This document shows positions 36,943 to 46,317 of a DNA stretch of 64,000 nucleotides, one piece after another. The notes below the pieces were generated by a model. It had not been told where the DNA came from, made no database searches, and worked only from the letters and a program-made list of their open reading frames with translations. Position numbers and translations under genes: made by a program. The stretch comes from Ogataea parapolymorpha DL-1 (Eukaryota > Ascomycota > Pichiomycetes > Pichiales > Pichiaceae). The stretch covers positions 124,001 through 188,000 of the forward strand of contig NC_027864.1 in assembly GCF_000187245.1 (NCBI RefSeq), written 5' to 3'. Each line of letters begins with the position of its first letter. The first letter of the stretch is position 1.

Positions 36943-37632
36943 ATGTCTGAAGTCGAAGCACAACAACCAGTCGAACAATACGAGGAGGAGATTGTCTCTG
37001 AACCAGTGGAGGTCAAGTTCGTCGAGCTTGCCACTCCTATCCCTAAAGACATCCAGGCCGGCACCCAAGAGGTGAAGCTGTTCAACAAGTGGTCTTTTGA
37101 AGACGTCACCGTCAAGGACATCTCCCTGACCGATTACATCCAGATCAGACAGCCAGTGTACGTTTCCCACACTGCTGGCAGATACGCCTCCAAGAGATTC
37201 AGAAAGGCTCAGTGTCCTATTGTCGAGAGATTGACCAACTCTTTGATGATGAACGGTAGAAACAACGGTAAGAAACTCAAGGCTGTGAGAATCGTCAAGC
37301 ACGCCATGGAGATTATCAATGTCTTGACCGAACAAAACCCACTCCAGGTCATTGTTGACGCCATCGTCAACACCGGTCCAAGAGAAGACTCCACCAGAAT
37401 TGGATCTGCCGGTACTGTTAGAAGACAGGCTGTTGATGTTTCTCCACTCAGAAGAGTCAACCAGGCCATTGCTCTGTTGACTATCGGTGCCAGAGAGGCT
37501 GCTTTCAGAAACGTCAAGACCATTGCTGAATGTCTTGCTGAGGAACTGATTAACGCTGCCAAGGGCTCTTCTACCTCGTACGCCATCAAGAAGAAGGACG
37601 AGTTGGAGAGAGTTGCCAAGAGTAACCGTTAA
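36943..37632 (+). CDS. RPS5: 40S ribosomal protein uS7
   Basis: A 229-residue protein near-identical to yeast Rps5 (uS7) over its last ~190 residues, at the mRNA exit site of the small subunit. The N-terminal ~35 residues are acidic and variable, as usual. The conserved end ..[13 protein letters not shown] and [20 protein letters not shown] is intact, and CTG in AIALL encodes a conserved Leu, showing standard CTG decoding. Codon bias is strong. No intron. The 365 bp between this gene and the upstream carnitine gene holds GC-rich repeats (GCGTGCGCGTGC near 36859) but no clear E-box. Confidence 0.98.
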   Translation: MSEVEAQQPVEQYEEEIVSEPVEVKFVELATPIPKDIQAGTQEVKLFNKWSFEDVTVKDISLTDYIQIRQPVYVSHTAGRYASKRFRKAQCPIVERLTNSLMMNGRNNGKKLKAVRIVKHAMEIINVLTEQNPLQVIVDAIVNTGPREDSTRIGSAGTVRRQAVDVSPLRRVNQAIALLTIGAREAAFRNVKTIAECLAEELINAAKGSSTSYAIKKKDELERVAKSNR

Positions 37633-37765
37633 GCATATAGAAGAAGCAGTAATATTGGAGATTTGTGTGAGCAGTGTGCCTGTGTCTTTTTTCTACAGGT
37701 CTCAGGTGTAAATCGTCTAGTAACATATATCGGTACATCTAGTTCTACAGTTCTATGCTAGTCTA

Positions 37766-38521
37766 TTAGTTGAGCAGTCGCTTGAGGTCGGCCGCCTTTA
37801 TGTCTTTGTGTTTGTCTCTGTCCTTTTCGTCCTCCCTCTCATCTTCTTTGGCCGTTTCAGTGTCCGAGTCTTCACTCTCACGAGAGCGTAGTTTCGAGCG
37901 CGCGCTCTTGGGCGAGACAGATCCATCGGAATGTTTTTTGCCGGCCACGCCCACGACGAGCCTTCGCCAGCGGAATTGGCACGCGTTTATCGTTCTGTTG
38001 GGAAAATACGAGGCGATTTCTCTCCAACCATAGTTCTTCTCCTCCTTTAGCATTCTCAATAGCTTGTCGTCTTCAGGGCTCCATGCGCTGCTGGATTTGG
38101 AAACGTATCGCGACGAGACATGGCCAGGAGGCGGGAGGACCATGTGGGGGTGCCCCATGGGATATGGTTGAGTATTGGGCGCAGGCGGCATGTAGTAATT
38201 CGGGCCAGGGGGAGGACGGTAATCGACTGGCTCTTGGTGGTATGCAGAGATGTAATGGGGATGTGAAATGGGGTAAGGGTGCTGCGGGGAGGCTCCGTAC
38301 TGCCGTGGGGGTGGGTAGGGCGATGAGATCAGGTAAGGAGATGGAGGAGGAAGGGCCGACTGATCGGGAGACCTGGAGGGCGCCGATATTCGAGGTAGGC
38401 TTACTCTCGGAGGCGGAAGTTGCGGCGGCGATGGAGTCAAGTCAGGGCCCAAATCTCGGATAGAGGGTAGGGTGATCTTGTTAGCATTTTTGTCGGTGTT
38501 GTTATCTGTAGTATTTTCCAT
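37766..38521 (-). CDS. Dot6/Tod6-like Myb/SANT regulator
   Basis: A 251-residue protein. The only ordered part is a single Myb/SANT repeat (SAWSPEDDKLLRMLKEEKNYGWREIASYFPNRTINACQFRWRRL), very like that of Dot6 and Tod6, which bind the PAC motif and repress ribosome biogenesis genes under TOR control. The front half is Pro/Tyr-rich, with the short motif LPSIRDL near the start, and the tail is acidic/basic low complexity. It is much shorter than the S. cerevisiae proteins (500-670 aa), so the match is to the SANT domain only. The ATG at 38521 is used; the upstream start at 38578 is TTG. Confidence 0.7.
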   Translation of the reverse strand: MENTTDNNTDKNANKITLPSIRDLGPDLTPSPPQLPPPRVSLPRISAPSRSPDQSALPPPSPYLISSPYPPPRQYGASPQHPYPISHPHYISAYHQEPVDYRPPPGPNYYMPPAPNTQPYPMGHPHMVLPPPGHVSSRYVSKSSSAWSPEDDKLLRMLKEEKNYGWREIASYFPNRTINACQFRWRRLVVGVAGKKHSDGSVSPKSARSKLRSRESEDSDTETAKEDEREDEKDRDKHKDIKAADLKRLLN

Positions 38522-39405
38522 GGTGACTTGGCAAGACCCGAGATGTTTGCATTTCTTATTAGAAGGGGAACTATTCAATGGGTCATGAACGATTAGAATG
38601 AAGTTGGAAAAGGGGAAATCGGGAGAAATTTAGAATGACTGACGTCCAAGGGGTTTTATAATTTGCAGTTGAAATAATCTTGAAATATCTGTTCCTACGC
38701 TTGTATTTTAGCGGTGAGAAGCAGCAACAACTTATTAGCGATGCATTATAGATGCACCGAAAACTTTTTAGCGTCAGAGACAATAACGAATTTGTGTTTC
38801 ATGTTCTCAGGATGCAACAACTGACGTTACGGAAGACCACTTGGTAAGAGAAGCAGATACTACAATACGGCCCGTGCGTGCGCCGACGTACCTCTCAGGT
38901 GAGTGTGGGCGTATGCGAGAATCGTGGCGGAAAAATAGTCGGTGGTACGAAGATTGTTTCGCTTGAATTTAGAGTACCAAGGCCGCATGTGAAAAGGGAG
39001 GCCCGGTTTAGCCATTAAAACTGTTCTAGATGACAACCGATCATCGTTGTAAATGCGCACTCCGCGCCACAGGAACGTACAAAGCGAAAAATTACCAAAC
39101 CTGCTTTATGCAGCGCCGCTTCTACTAATGGAACATAAACATGCAACGGTGATGCTGGCACAATAAAAAATTTTTCTCGCTACTAAGCTTGGCCGGCTAA
39201 TTCTGATTATCCTTTGTCCATTTATAATCGTATTGAAACGCAATGTCCGAGATCTTCACATGATGTCTCAGGCTGGAATTGCAACAATATGCAAGCGACG
39301 ATCTTTAATCGCTGCCATGGTCGGCAATCCGCGCACTTTGCATAGTGAAAACTTCGGTATTCCCCGCGCAGGAACCGAACATTCTGCAACACGCAAAGAT
39401 AACAC
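38522..39405. other. 884-bp intergenic region upstream of the Myb gene
   Basis: Between the 5' end of the Dot6/Tod6-like gene and the 3' end of DOT5, both on the minus strand. It is therefore mainly the long promoter of the Myb gene. Several short ORFs on both strands lack good starts or family matches. No tRNA, snoRNA or transposon features were seen. Confidence 0.5.
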
Positions 39406-40020
39406 TCACTCACTGAGGCCCTTGACTAGCTCGATCGCACCATTGAAGCTCTTCTCTGGCGAGATACCGACCCGTTTGACCCTCAGAATTCCATCCTTGA
39501 AAATAAAGTCTGACCTGACGATGCCGCTAGGGTGTTTTTTAGCGCCAAGCAGCCCGATCAGCTGTTTTGACGGGTCAGACCACAAATCGTAGGGCAATTG
39601 CTGCTTTGTTTTAAAATTAGTCTGTGCCTTAGGCGAGTCTGAGCTAAGCCCCACTACAGTGACGCCTAATTTAATCAATTCCTCGGCTTTGTCTCTGAAC
39701 CCGATTGCCTGACGCGTACATCCTGGAGTCGAGGCTTTTGGATACAAGAACAGAACCAAAATCTTAGCGTCCTTTGCGTACTGCGCAACGGCAACTTTTT
39801 CGCCGTCTTGATTTTCCAGTTCCAGATCGTCAGGAAGCACGTCCCCTTCTTGTAGTGTTTTCTTTGACTCCACTTTGTTAGCCTCCTTTTTTTCCACTGG
39901 CTTCTTCTCCTCACTCAATTTGCCGGCAGCCGGCTTTTTCGCCTCGGTCTTTTGTTTTTTGGGCTCCGGAATAGCCTCCTGGGCCTCCTGCTCTCTCAAT
40001 CTGGCAGATCTACGCACCAT
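39406..40020 (-). CDS. DOT5: Dot5-type nuclear peroxiredoxin with a single cysteine
   Basis: A 204-residue protein with a lysine-rich N-terminal ~55 residues (several nuclear-type basic patches) and a thioredoxin-fold peroxiredoxin domain of the BCP/PrxQ class. The peroxidatic motif STPGCTRQAIGFRD contains Cys101. In S. cerevisiae Dot5 the next cysteine (CTRQACGF) resolves the disulphide; here that position is Ile106, and Cys101 is the only cysteine in the protein. It thus looks like a one-Cys variant. Dot5 reduces alkyl hydroperoxides in the nucleus and affects telomeric silencing when overexpressed. Confidence 0.88.
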   Translation of the reverse strand: MVRRSARLREQEAQEAIPEPKKQKTEAKKPAAGKLSEEKKPVEKKEANKVESKKTLQEGDVLPDDLELENQDGEKVAVAQYAKDAKILVLFLYPKASTPGCTRQAIGFRDKAEELIKLGVTVVGLSSDSPKAQTNFKTKQQLPYDLWSDPSKQLIGLLGAKKHPSGIVRSDFIFKDGILRVKRVGISPEKSFNGAIELVKGLSE

Positions 40021-40104
40021 CAGATATTTATTTACGCGATTTTAATTTTTTTAGCAGTAGAAATATGAGTACGGCATTTATTAGTAATATTATTATTGGG
40101 TTAT

Positions 40105-40887
40105 CTAATCTTCCTGCTCAACAACGCAGGTCTCGTAATCAAGCAATTTCCAAAATTGCCAAATGGAGAAGGCAAGAAGAGAACCAAGGATTGGGCCCAC
40201 CCAATAGATCCAGTGGTACACAGGGAAGGATCTGGCAGCGATACATGGACCAAACGATCTGGCAGGGTTCAGGCCGGCACCGGTGTAGTAGACGCAAATT
40301 AAGTGACCCAGGAAAAGCGATAGACCAATGCACACTGGAGCGTAGTCTGAAAGGTTCGATTGCTCCACAGCAGTCATCAGAACAGTAATACACAGCAAAG
40401 TGGTACCGAACATCTCGATGAAAAGACCTCTGCTCTTGGAGCATCCTCCGCCAAGACCGTTAGCAAAAGCCACTGGGCCGGGAGTCATAGCAGAGGCTGC
40501 ACCAGCAGCGGCCATACCAGCCACTATCTGGGACACCATCATGATAAGACCACGAATCGGCGAAATGGCTCTTGCAAGCACCAGGGACAGGGTGACGGCA
40601 GGGTTGAGGTTACCACCAGAAACTCTACAGGTGAGGAAAATGGCAACCATGACACCGAAACCGAAACCGAAGGAGATCATGATGAGCTTGGCAGGATTGG
40701 AGCCCTCGGATGGGTAGAACTCGTCCTGGTTGGCAATCTGGGCAATCATGTATGCGACCCACAGGAAGATGAAGGTACCGATAAATTCGCCAGAGGCAGC
40801 GACCAAGTGGTTCTTCAAGGTGTTGGAGAGACCAAATTTGGAGGTCTTGAGAGCTGGCGAGTAGCCCAATTGTTGTTCAGCGTCCAT
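40105..40887 (-). CDS. AQY1: fungal aquaporin
   Basis: A 260-residue member of the MIP family with six predicted spans. Both NPA loops are present: GGNLNPAVT (residues 91-99; NPA 95-97) and [12 protein letters not shown] (NPA 207-209). Cysteine near the second loop is replaced by Tyr (ICVYYTGAG). The short loops and the orthodox AQY-like pattern point to a water channel and not an aquaglyceroporin. The ATG at 40887 is used; the longer start at 40914 is TTG. TATAAATAG lies about 50 bp upstream on the minus strand (40936-40944). Confidence 0.88.
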   Translation of the reverse strand: MDAEQQLGYSPALKTSKFGLSNTLKNHLVAASGEFIGTFIFLWVAYMIAQIANQDEFYPSEGSNPAKLIMISFGFGFGVMVAIFLTCRVSGGNLNPAVTLSLVLARAISPIRGLIMMVSQIVAGMAAAGAASAMTPGPVAFANGLGGGCSKSRGLFIEMFGTTLLCITVLMTAVEQSNLSDYAPVCIGLSLFLGHLICVYYTGAGLNPARSFGPCIAARSFPVYHWIYWVGPILGSLLAFSIWQFWKLLDYETCVVEQED

Positions 40888-42359
40888 TTGGTATTCTTTC
40901 ACGGGGAATGCCAAGGTTCCCGAGAATTTGAGTCCTATTTATACGATGGAATTGACACTTTCTTTCCAAAAGGGTGGAGTTTGCAGACGCAGATCGATGT
41001 ACAAGATTCTTATTGTGCAGGTGAAGAGACAAAAGAAACGTGAGACAATAGTAGATAGAATAGGAAAGAAGTACGTGTGTTTACTTATTGCTGCCTGAGG
41101 AAAATTTAGGCACTTTTCGGCCCCTTCGGGCCTGGTAGCCCACATTTTAGGAAGTAGGCCATTTCTCTTCTGAAAGCTTCTATTCTATTGTGCCTTTTTT
41201 CTTCATGTTGTTTAACATTCAAGAGTTTATTATTAGGTTTTGATTTGACAGATAGCAGCAGTCTTGAGAAACTATTGGTAGTTTCAGTTAGTTTTAGGGG
41301 GCCAAGATATTCTGGGATCGGCCTGATGATCATCTCTTTGTTCGGCTGTCAGCTTTAATGAGATGCTGTCGATGCAGCACTCACCCCTGTGAAAGTTTTG
41401 CCTCTAGTTCCTGCTGTCTCATGCAGCGTGGCCTTTTATGTTCAGCGAGGAACTAATGTTTCCTATTCGCCGACAGCCGGTAATTTCAAGTTTTTGTGTA
41501 TTGTTTGGCACCTGGCTGTAGCAAATTTTCTTATTTTTCTTCGATCCAGAACAATCCTTACACACAAAGCAGTCTACAATTAATATTTACATGCAGCGGC
41601 AGCGAAGTTTCACACATGAACATATCTATTTGGCGTATCCCTGTTCCGAACCGTTGTATTGTAAAGTTTTATATTACTTTATTTACGCGCAGCCTCCTAA
41701 GCGGTGATGCCAGTGCGCTAAAAATAGATCCGATCCAGAGTTTCATCTCTTACGGAGCCAACGCAAAATTCAAAGTATGTTCTCATTGTAAGTGAAATGA
41801 AAGCGAGACTAATTTTACAAGAGTGTATTTTCGTCCATCCTAGTGAAATTCCACTCTATAAATCGATCATATCTCTAGATATCCCTAGAATTGAGGCTAA
41901 TTCGGCTTCTCTTAGCGGTTATTACCCTTTGAAAGACCTTCAGAACACCCGCGGTACGTTTTACTGTACAGCGCTTTAGCCAATTACAAGTGGGACATAT
42001 TCGGCCCCTTTTCTCAACGGTAATCTATGAATTTTGGTCATGAGAAAAAACCCCGCTGACCACCATTGGACATCCAGAGTGACCACTACGGATCGACGGT
42101 CTAGTAGCAGGGGGTGTCGAGTGGGGTAGGCAAACACAGGGTGTTCGCGGGTTAATGGGGATTAGGATGAATTAAAAACTAGGAATTTACGGAGTACGAA
42201 GAGTTGACGGGGTGAGGGTGACTGTGGACCGATACCGGAGGGCTCCATGATTTGCTAATACTCTAACCCCATAAAAAATTAATTTTCTCACACGACCTCG
42301 CCAAGTTCTAGTATAAGAATTGTGTTTGTCGGCAGTATTTTTTCGAAATATCCTAAATA
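40888..42359. other. 1.5-kb divergent gene-free region, aquaporin/NDE1
   Basis: The longest gene-free stretch of the window, between divergent promoters. It holds a repeated CTGTC..ATGCAGC pattern near 41364-41427, inverted CGGCTGTC/GACAGCCG about 130 bp apart (41343 and 41472), a hairpin GGCCCCTTCGGGCC near 41119-41132, and an 11-bp direct repeat TTCGGCCCCTT at 41116 and 42000. Near 42100-42230 are several GGGG-rich motifs that could be Mig1- or stress-type sites of NDE1. I see no gene, LTR or tRNA with certainty; short ORFs at 41106-41333 (minus) and 41797-41979 (plus) match nothing known. Confidence 0.4.
40936..40944 (-). promoter_or_regulatory. TATA box of the aquaporin gene
   Basis: Reads TATAAATAG on the minus strand, about 49 bp before the ATG at 40887. 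It supports that ATG as the start and a position in a regulated, TATA-containing promoter. Confidence 0.5.
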
Positions 42360-44030
42360 ATGCAACGACAACTAGCGTCAGTGGGTAGACGTCTCGGACA
42401 AAGACGCCTGTTTGGACACTCCTCAAAGGTTCTCCAGACGGTCAAGCCGGCCGAGCCGGTCCAGCCTGTTTCGACTCCGAAGCGCAAAAAGGCCGGATTT
42501 TTCACCTACACTTTTTATGGGCTTATCGCTGCCGCTTTGGCCGAAACTGCTTACCTGACCTACTCTGTTTACAAGGAGACCAATCCAGGTTCGCAGAAGC
42601 CACAGTCTCTTTTGAAAGAAAACGGAAACAAGAAGAAGAACATTGTTATTCTGGGTTCTGGCTGGGGAGCAATCTCATTCTTGCATAAGTTGGACACCAC
42701 ACAATATAATGTGACGATTGTTTCTCCACGTAACTATTTCCTGTTTACTCCACTTCTGCCATCTGTTCCAACCTCCACTGTTGGTTCCAATTCGATCTGC
42801 GACCCTGTTCGGACTATTGCCCGTCAAACTCCGGGCGAGGTGATTTATTATGAAGCTGCTGCAACCGACGTGGATCCTGTGAACCAGACTGTCAAGATTG
42901 TTCACAAGAACATGAACTTTGCACACGGAGAAGCGTTTGTGAACAAAGATGATCCAATCGAGAAGACGCTGAATTACGACTATTTGATCTACGCTGTTGG
43001 AGCCAAGGTCAACACGTTCGGCATTCCCGGTATTCCAGAGTACGCTTCGTTCTTGAAAGAGGCCCAGGACGCCACTGCCGTGAGACAGAAACTTTTCAAC
43101 GCCATTGAGGCATCCAGACTGTTGCCAGAAGACTCGGAGGAGCGCAAGCGTCTCTTGACGTTTGTTGTTTGTGGTGGAGGACCAACCGGTGTTGAATTGG
43201 CTGCTGAGGTGAAAGACTACATCGACCAGGACTTGCTCAAGTTCATTCCAGGAATCGACAAGGAAATGAAGGTGGTCTTGGTGGAGGCCCTGCCTAACGT
43301 TTTGAACATGTTCCATCCTAAGCTGATTGAGTACACGAAGGAGGTTTTCAAGACTCAACATGTCGATCTGAGAACCAACACTATGGTGAAAAAAGTGGAT
43401 GCCAGAAACGTTTACGCTTCTGCCAAGAAGCCAGACGGCACCACCGAAGAGGTTGTGATTCCTTACGGTACACTTGTGTGGGCCGGTGGTAATGCCCAAA
43501 GAGAGTTGACCCGTTCGCTTGCTGATAAAATCACCGAGCAAAAGACGGCCAGAAGAGGACTTCTTGTCAATGAGTACATGAAGCTTGACGGAGACGACCA
43601 CATCTATGCTTTGGGAGACTGCACCTTTACTGCCAATGCTCCAACTGCCCAGGTTGCTCACCAGCAGGGAGAGTTTTTAGCTGATCATTTCAACAAGCTG
43701 GCTAAGATCGACGATCTCGAGTATCTCACATCTTTGGAAAAAGACGAGGCTTCTAAAGAGAAACACTTGAAGCGTCTTGAGAGATACAAGAACAGCATCA
43801 AGCCGTTCTCCTACAGACACCAAGGTGCTCTTGCCTACGTTGGTTCTGAGAGAGCCGTGGCCGACCTTACATGGGGCTCGTGGTCCACTGTTGCTCTTGG
43901 AGGAAACCTCACCTTCTTCTTCTGGAGAACGGCCTACGTTTCCATGATATTAGGAGTCAGAAGCAAACTTCTTGTGATCAGCGACTGGATCAAGGTGTCG
44001 ATGTTCGGTCGCGACTGCTCCAAAGACTAA
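42360..44030 (+). CDS. NDE1: external alternative NADH dehydrogenase
   Basis: A 556-residue rotenone-insensitive type-II NADH:ubiquinone oxidoreductase (Nde/Ndi family). A basic presequence (about 1-45) is followed by a hydrophobic span (GFFTYTFYGLIAAALAETAYLTYSVY), which would anchor it so that the catalytic domain faces the intermembrane space. The FAD motif GSGWGAISFL (from ~residue 99) and NADH motif CGGGPTGVELAAE (about 271-283) are intact, as is the C-terminal membrane-binding end (SKLLVISDWIKVSMFGRDCS). The span before the FAD site favours Nde1 over the matrix enzyme Ndi1. Confidence 0.88.
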   Translation: MQRQLASVGRRLGQRRLFGHSSKVLQTVKPAEPVQPVSTPKRKKAGFFTYTFYGLIAAALAETAYLTYSVYKETNPGSQKPQSLLKENGNKKKNIVILGSGWGAISFLHKLDTTQYNVTIVSPRNYFLFTPLLPSVPTSTVGSNSICDPVRTIARQTPGEVIYYEAAATDVDPVNQTVKIVHKNMNFAHGEAFVNKDDPIEKTLNYDYLIYAVGAKVNTFGIPGIPEYASFLKEAQDATAVRQKLFNAIEASRLLPEDSEERKRLLTFVVCGGGPTGVELAAEVKDYIDQDLLKFIPGIDKEMKVVLVEALPNVLNMFHPKLIEYTKEVFKTQHVDLRTNTMVKKVDARNVYASAKKPDGTTEEVVIPYGTLVWAGGNAQRELTRSLADKITEQKTARRGLLVNEYMKLDGDDHIYALGDCTFTANAPTAQVAHQQGEFLADHFNKLAKIDDLEYLTSLEKDEASKEKHLKRLERYKNSIKPFSYRHQGALAYVGSERAVADLTWGSWSTVALGGNLTFFFWRTAYVSMILGVRSKLLVISDWIKVSMFGRDCSKD

Positions 44031-44064
44031 ATTCGTTAGAGTAATATTCCAATGACTAGCGTTA

Positions 44065-44691
44065 CTAATTAATGTTGGCGCACTTGCGCGGTTCCAGTTC
44101 GCCTGTTTCGGGCACCACCATCGTTTCCCAGTCTAGCGGGTAGAGTAGCTTGCCCGATTTCGAACGCGCGTGTATCACTCCTAAATCGTTTCTTGCTGTG
44201 GACAGGTAGTAATTTATTCCGTCTCCCAGAGAAATCACCAGCGCCTTGACGATATCTCCTGGTCTAAAACACTCTCCGACTTTCACTTTGTCTCTGTCTG
44301 TGGAGCGGATGTCTGAGGAGCGAATCACGGCTTTGAAATTCTCGCCGTAATCGTTTAGCAATAAATTAGATAAATGAATGCTTGCGTCTTGAACGTGTAG
44401 GATATCGAGGTGGACTTTGTTGGACGATATCTTTGTAACTTTGGCAATGACCACGTCGTTTTCAGAAGGCGTGAAATTGGCGATTTTAGCTCCACTCGAT
44501 TGCACTGAAACGGTGGACGTGTTATCGTTGGTGGTAAAGTGCACAGAGCCCAAAGTGGTAGCGACAATGCATGGAACAACCGTTCCATCAACTGTTCTCT
44601 CTATCTGCAGCGTGTTGGAGCCTGACACATAGGTGTGGTTGGTCGTATGGACGGGGACAATTGGCTGTCCTGGCAATACCAAGGCGTTCAT
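44065..44691 (-). CDS. CSL4: exosome cap subunit Csl4
   Basis: A 208-residue protein of the Csl4 family, one of the three RNA-binding cap subunits of the exosome core, which processes and degrades RNA in nucleus and cytoplasm. It has an N-terminal beta-rich domain (ALVLPGQPIVP), a central S1 domain (about residues 70-165, DVVIAKVTKISSNKVHLDIL to RPGDIVKALVISLGDG) and a C-terminal end (LYPLDWETMVVPETGELEPRKCA). It is shorter than S. cerevisiae Csl4 (292 aa). It shares 73 bp with the divergent NSR1 start, and its stop is 34 bp from the NDE1 stop. Confidence 0.88.
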   Translation of the reverse strand: MNALVLPGQPIVPVHTTNHTYVSGSNTLQIERTVDGTVVPCIVATTLGSVHFTTNDNTSTVSVQSSGAKIANFTPSENDVVIAKVTKISSNKVHLDILHVQDASIHLSNLLLNDYGENFKAVIRSSDIRSTDRDKVKVGECFRPGDIVKALVISLGDGINYYLSTARNDLGVIHARSKSGKLLYPLDWETMVVPETGELEPRKCANIN

Positions 44692-44764
44692 ATGGATTCC
44701 TGATAAGGAGGGTGAAAAAATTTTAATAAATTTTTTTTTCAGTAAAAAAAATATTTATATCAGT
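44692..44764. promoter_or_regulatory. 73-bp divergent promoter, CSL4/NSR1
   Basis: A very A/T-rich spacer between two RNA-metabolism genes. TGAAAAAATTTT at 44713-44724 closely resembles the RRPE element of ribosome biogenesis promoters (TGAAAAATTTT), followed by T and A tracts typical of nucleosome-depleted starts. Function inferred from position and motif. Confidence 0.5.
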
Positions 44765-46267
44765 ATGGGTAAAGGAGACATTAAGAAGGCTGTTAAGCCA
44801 GCCAAAGAAGCGTTGAAGGGGAAGAAATTGGAGAAGGCAGTGAAGACTTTGAAGGAGAAGGTCAAGGAGACCAAGAAGAAGGGTAAGGGTAAGAAGAAGG
44901 AGGAGAGTGAGAGCGAGTCTAGTGACTCTAGCGATTCGAGCGATTCGAGCGATTCTGAGGGCGAGAAAGATTCTAGCCATTCTAGCGATTCGAGCGACTC
45001 AAACGATTCGTCTAATTCTAGTGATTCTAGTGATTCTGACAACTCGAGCGACTCTGACAGTTCCGAGAGCTCTGATTCCGAGTCTGACTCTGAGGAGGAG
45101 AAGAAAGAGGAGAAGAAGGAGAAGAAGGAGAAGAAGGAGGAGAAGAAGGAGAAGAAGGAGAAGAAGGAGAAGAAGGTAAAAGAAGAAAAGAAGGAAGAGA
45201 AGAAGGAGAGTTCTGATTCAGATAGTTCTGACTCTGACGCTTCTGGCTCTGACAGTTCTGATTCTGACAGTTCCGACTCCGATAGCTCTGATTCCTCTGA
45301 TTCCGATAGCTCTGACTCTTCGAACTCTTCTGACTCTGACTCTGACTCTGAGGAAAAGAAAGAGAAAAGCACGGTGAAGAAACAGAGCTCCAGTAGCGAC
45401 AGCGACAGTTCTGATAGCGACGGCTCTGACAGCGACAGTTCAGACAGTGACAGCTCTGAGTCTGCATCTGATGCCTCTGAGCCTCGCAAGAGAAAGGCTG
45501 AAGAAGAGCAAGAGACCCCATCTAAGAAACCTAAGGAGGTTGCCACTCTGTTTGTCGGAAGACTGGCGTGGGCAGTCGACGACCAGAGACTTTTAGAGGA
45601 GTTCCAATCTCTGGACGGAGTTTTGTCCGCCAGAGTTATGACAGAGCGGGAAACCGGTCGTTCGAGAGGGTACGGATACGTTGACTTTGAGTCCAAAGAA
45701 CAGGCACAGAAAGCTCTGGAACAGTTCCAGGGCAGAGAGATCGAGGGAAGACCAATTAATCTTGACATGTCGACTTCGAAGCCTCAGACACCGTCTCAGA
45801 ACCAGAAGTTCCAGGACAGAGCCAAGAAGTACGGCGACACTCCATCGCAGCCTTCCGACACCCTGTTTGTTGGAAATCTCTCGTTCCAGGCCGACAGAGA
45901 CACTCTGAAGGAGTTCTTTGAGCAGCACGGTACCGTTTTGGGCATCAGGATCCCTACTCACCCTGAGTCCGAGCAGCCTAAGGGATTCGGATACGTCCAA
46001 TTCGGCTCTGTTGACGAGGCCAAGGCGGCTTTGGAGGCCCTGAACGGCGAGTACATTGCTGGCAGACCTGTGCGTCTGGACTTTAGTGCTCCAAGAGACC
46101 CTAACGGAGGCTCTCGTAACGGCACGCCTACCCCTCGGGGTGGCCGTGGAGGATTTGGCGGCGGACGCGGAGGAGCTCGCGGTGGCTTCGGCAGAGAGCG
46201 TTCCAGCGGAAGTGGCTCCAATTCCATTCCTGTGGCCTTCAAGGGTAAAAAGAAGACTTTCGCCTAA
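44765..46267 (+). CDS. NSR1: nucleolin-like Nsr1
   Basis: A 500-residue nucleolin family protein needed for pre-rRNA processing and nucleolar organisation. A basic N-terminus is followed by long alternating Ser/Asp- and Glu/Lys-rich blocks (about residues 45-245), two RRMs (RRM1 from ~260 with TLFVGRLAW and GYGYVDF; RRM2 from ~366 with TLFVGNLSF and GFGYVQF), and a glycine/arginine GAR tail (about 450-485). S. cerevisiae Nsr1 is 414 residues, so the acidic region is expanded here. The ATG at 44765 is used rather than 44633, which is inside the CSL4 start. Confidence 0.93.
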   Translation: MGKGDIKKAVKPAKEALKGKKLEKAVKTLKEKVKETKKKGKGKKKEESESESSDSSDSSDSSDSEGEKDSSHSSDSSDSNDSSNSSDSSDSDNSSDSDSSESSDSESDSEEEKKEEKKEKKEKKEEKKEKKEKKEKKVKEEKKEEKKESSDSDSSDSDASGSDSSDSDSSDSDSSDSSDSDSSDSSNSSDSDSDSEEKKEKSTVKKQSSSSDSDSSDSDGSDSDSSDSDSSESASDASEPRKRKAEEEQETPSKKPKEVATLFVGRLAWAVDDQRLLEEFQSLDGVLSARVMTERETGRSRGYGYVDFESKEQAQKALEQFQGREIEGRPINLDMSTSKPQTPSQNQKFQDRAKKYGDTPSQPSDTLFVGNLSFQADRDTLKEFFEQHGTVLGIRIPTHPESEQPKGFGYVQFGSVDEAKAALEALNGEYIAGRPVRLDFSAPRDPNGGSRNGTPTPRGGRGGFGGGRGGARGGFGRERSSGSGSNSIPVAFKGKKKTFA

Positions 46268-46317
46268 AACAGTCGATTGGTGGGAAATTGTTTTGTACTT
46301 TATAAAAAAAATATTGT

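Noticed and set aside
41106..41333. 75-codon minus-strand ORF as a possible gag fragment
   Set aside because: No zinc knuckle, protease or integrase motif and no flanking LTRs; not enough to call a transposon.
41797..41979. 60-codon plus-strand ORF in the aquaporin/NDE1 gap
   Set aside because: No recognised domain and no supporting promoter or neighbour context; probably chance.
42675..43661. 328-codon minus-strand ORF opposite NDE1
   Set aside because: NDE1 is clearly conserved on the plus strand; the antisense reading has no family match.
44755..45768. 337-codon Ser-rich minus-strand ORF opposite NSR1
   Set aside because: It mirrors the acidic repeat of NSR1; repeat codons keep the antisense frame open. 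No domain and it ends inside the NSR1 start.
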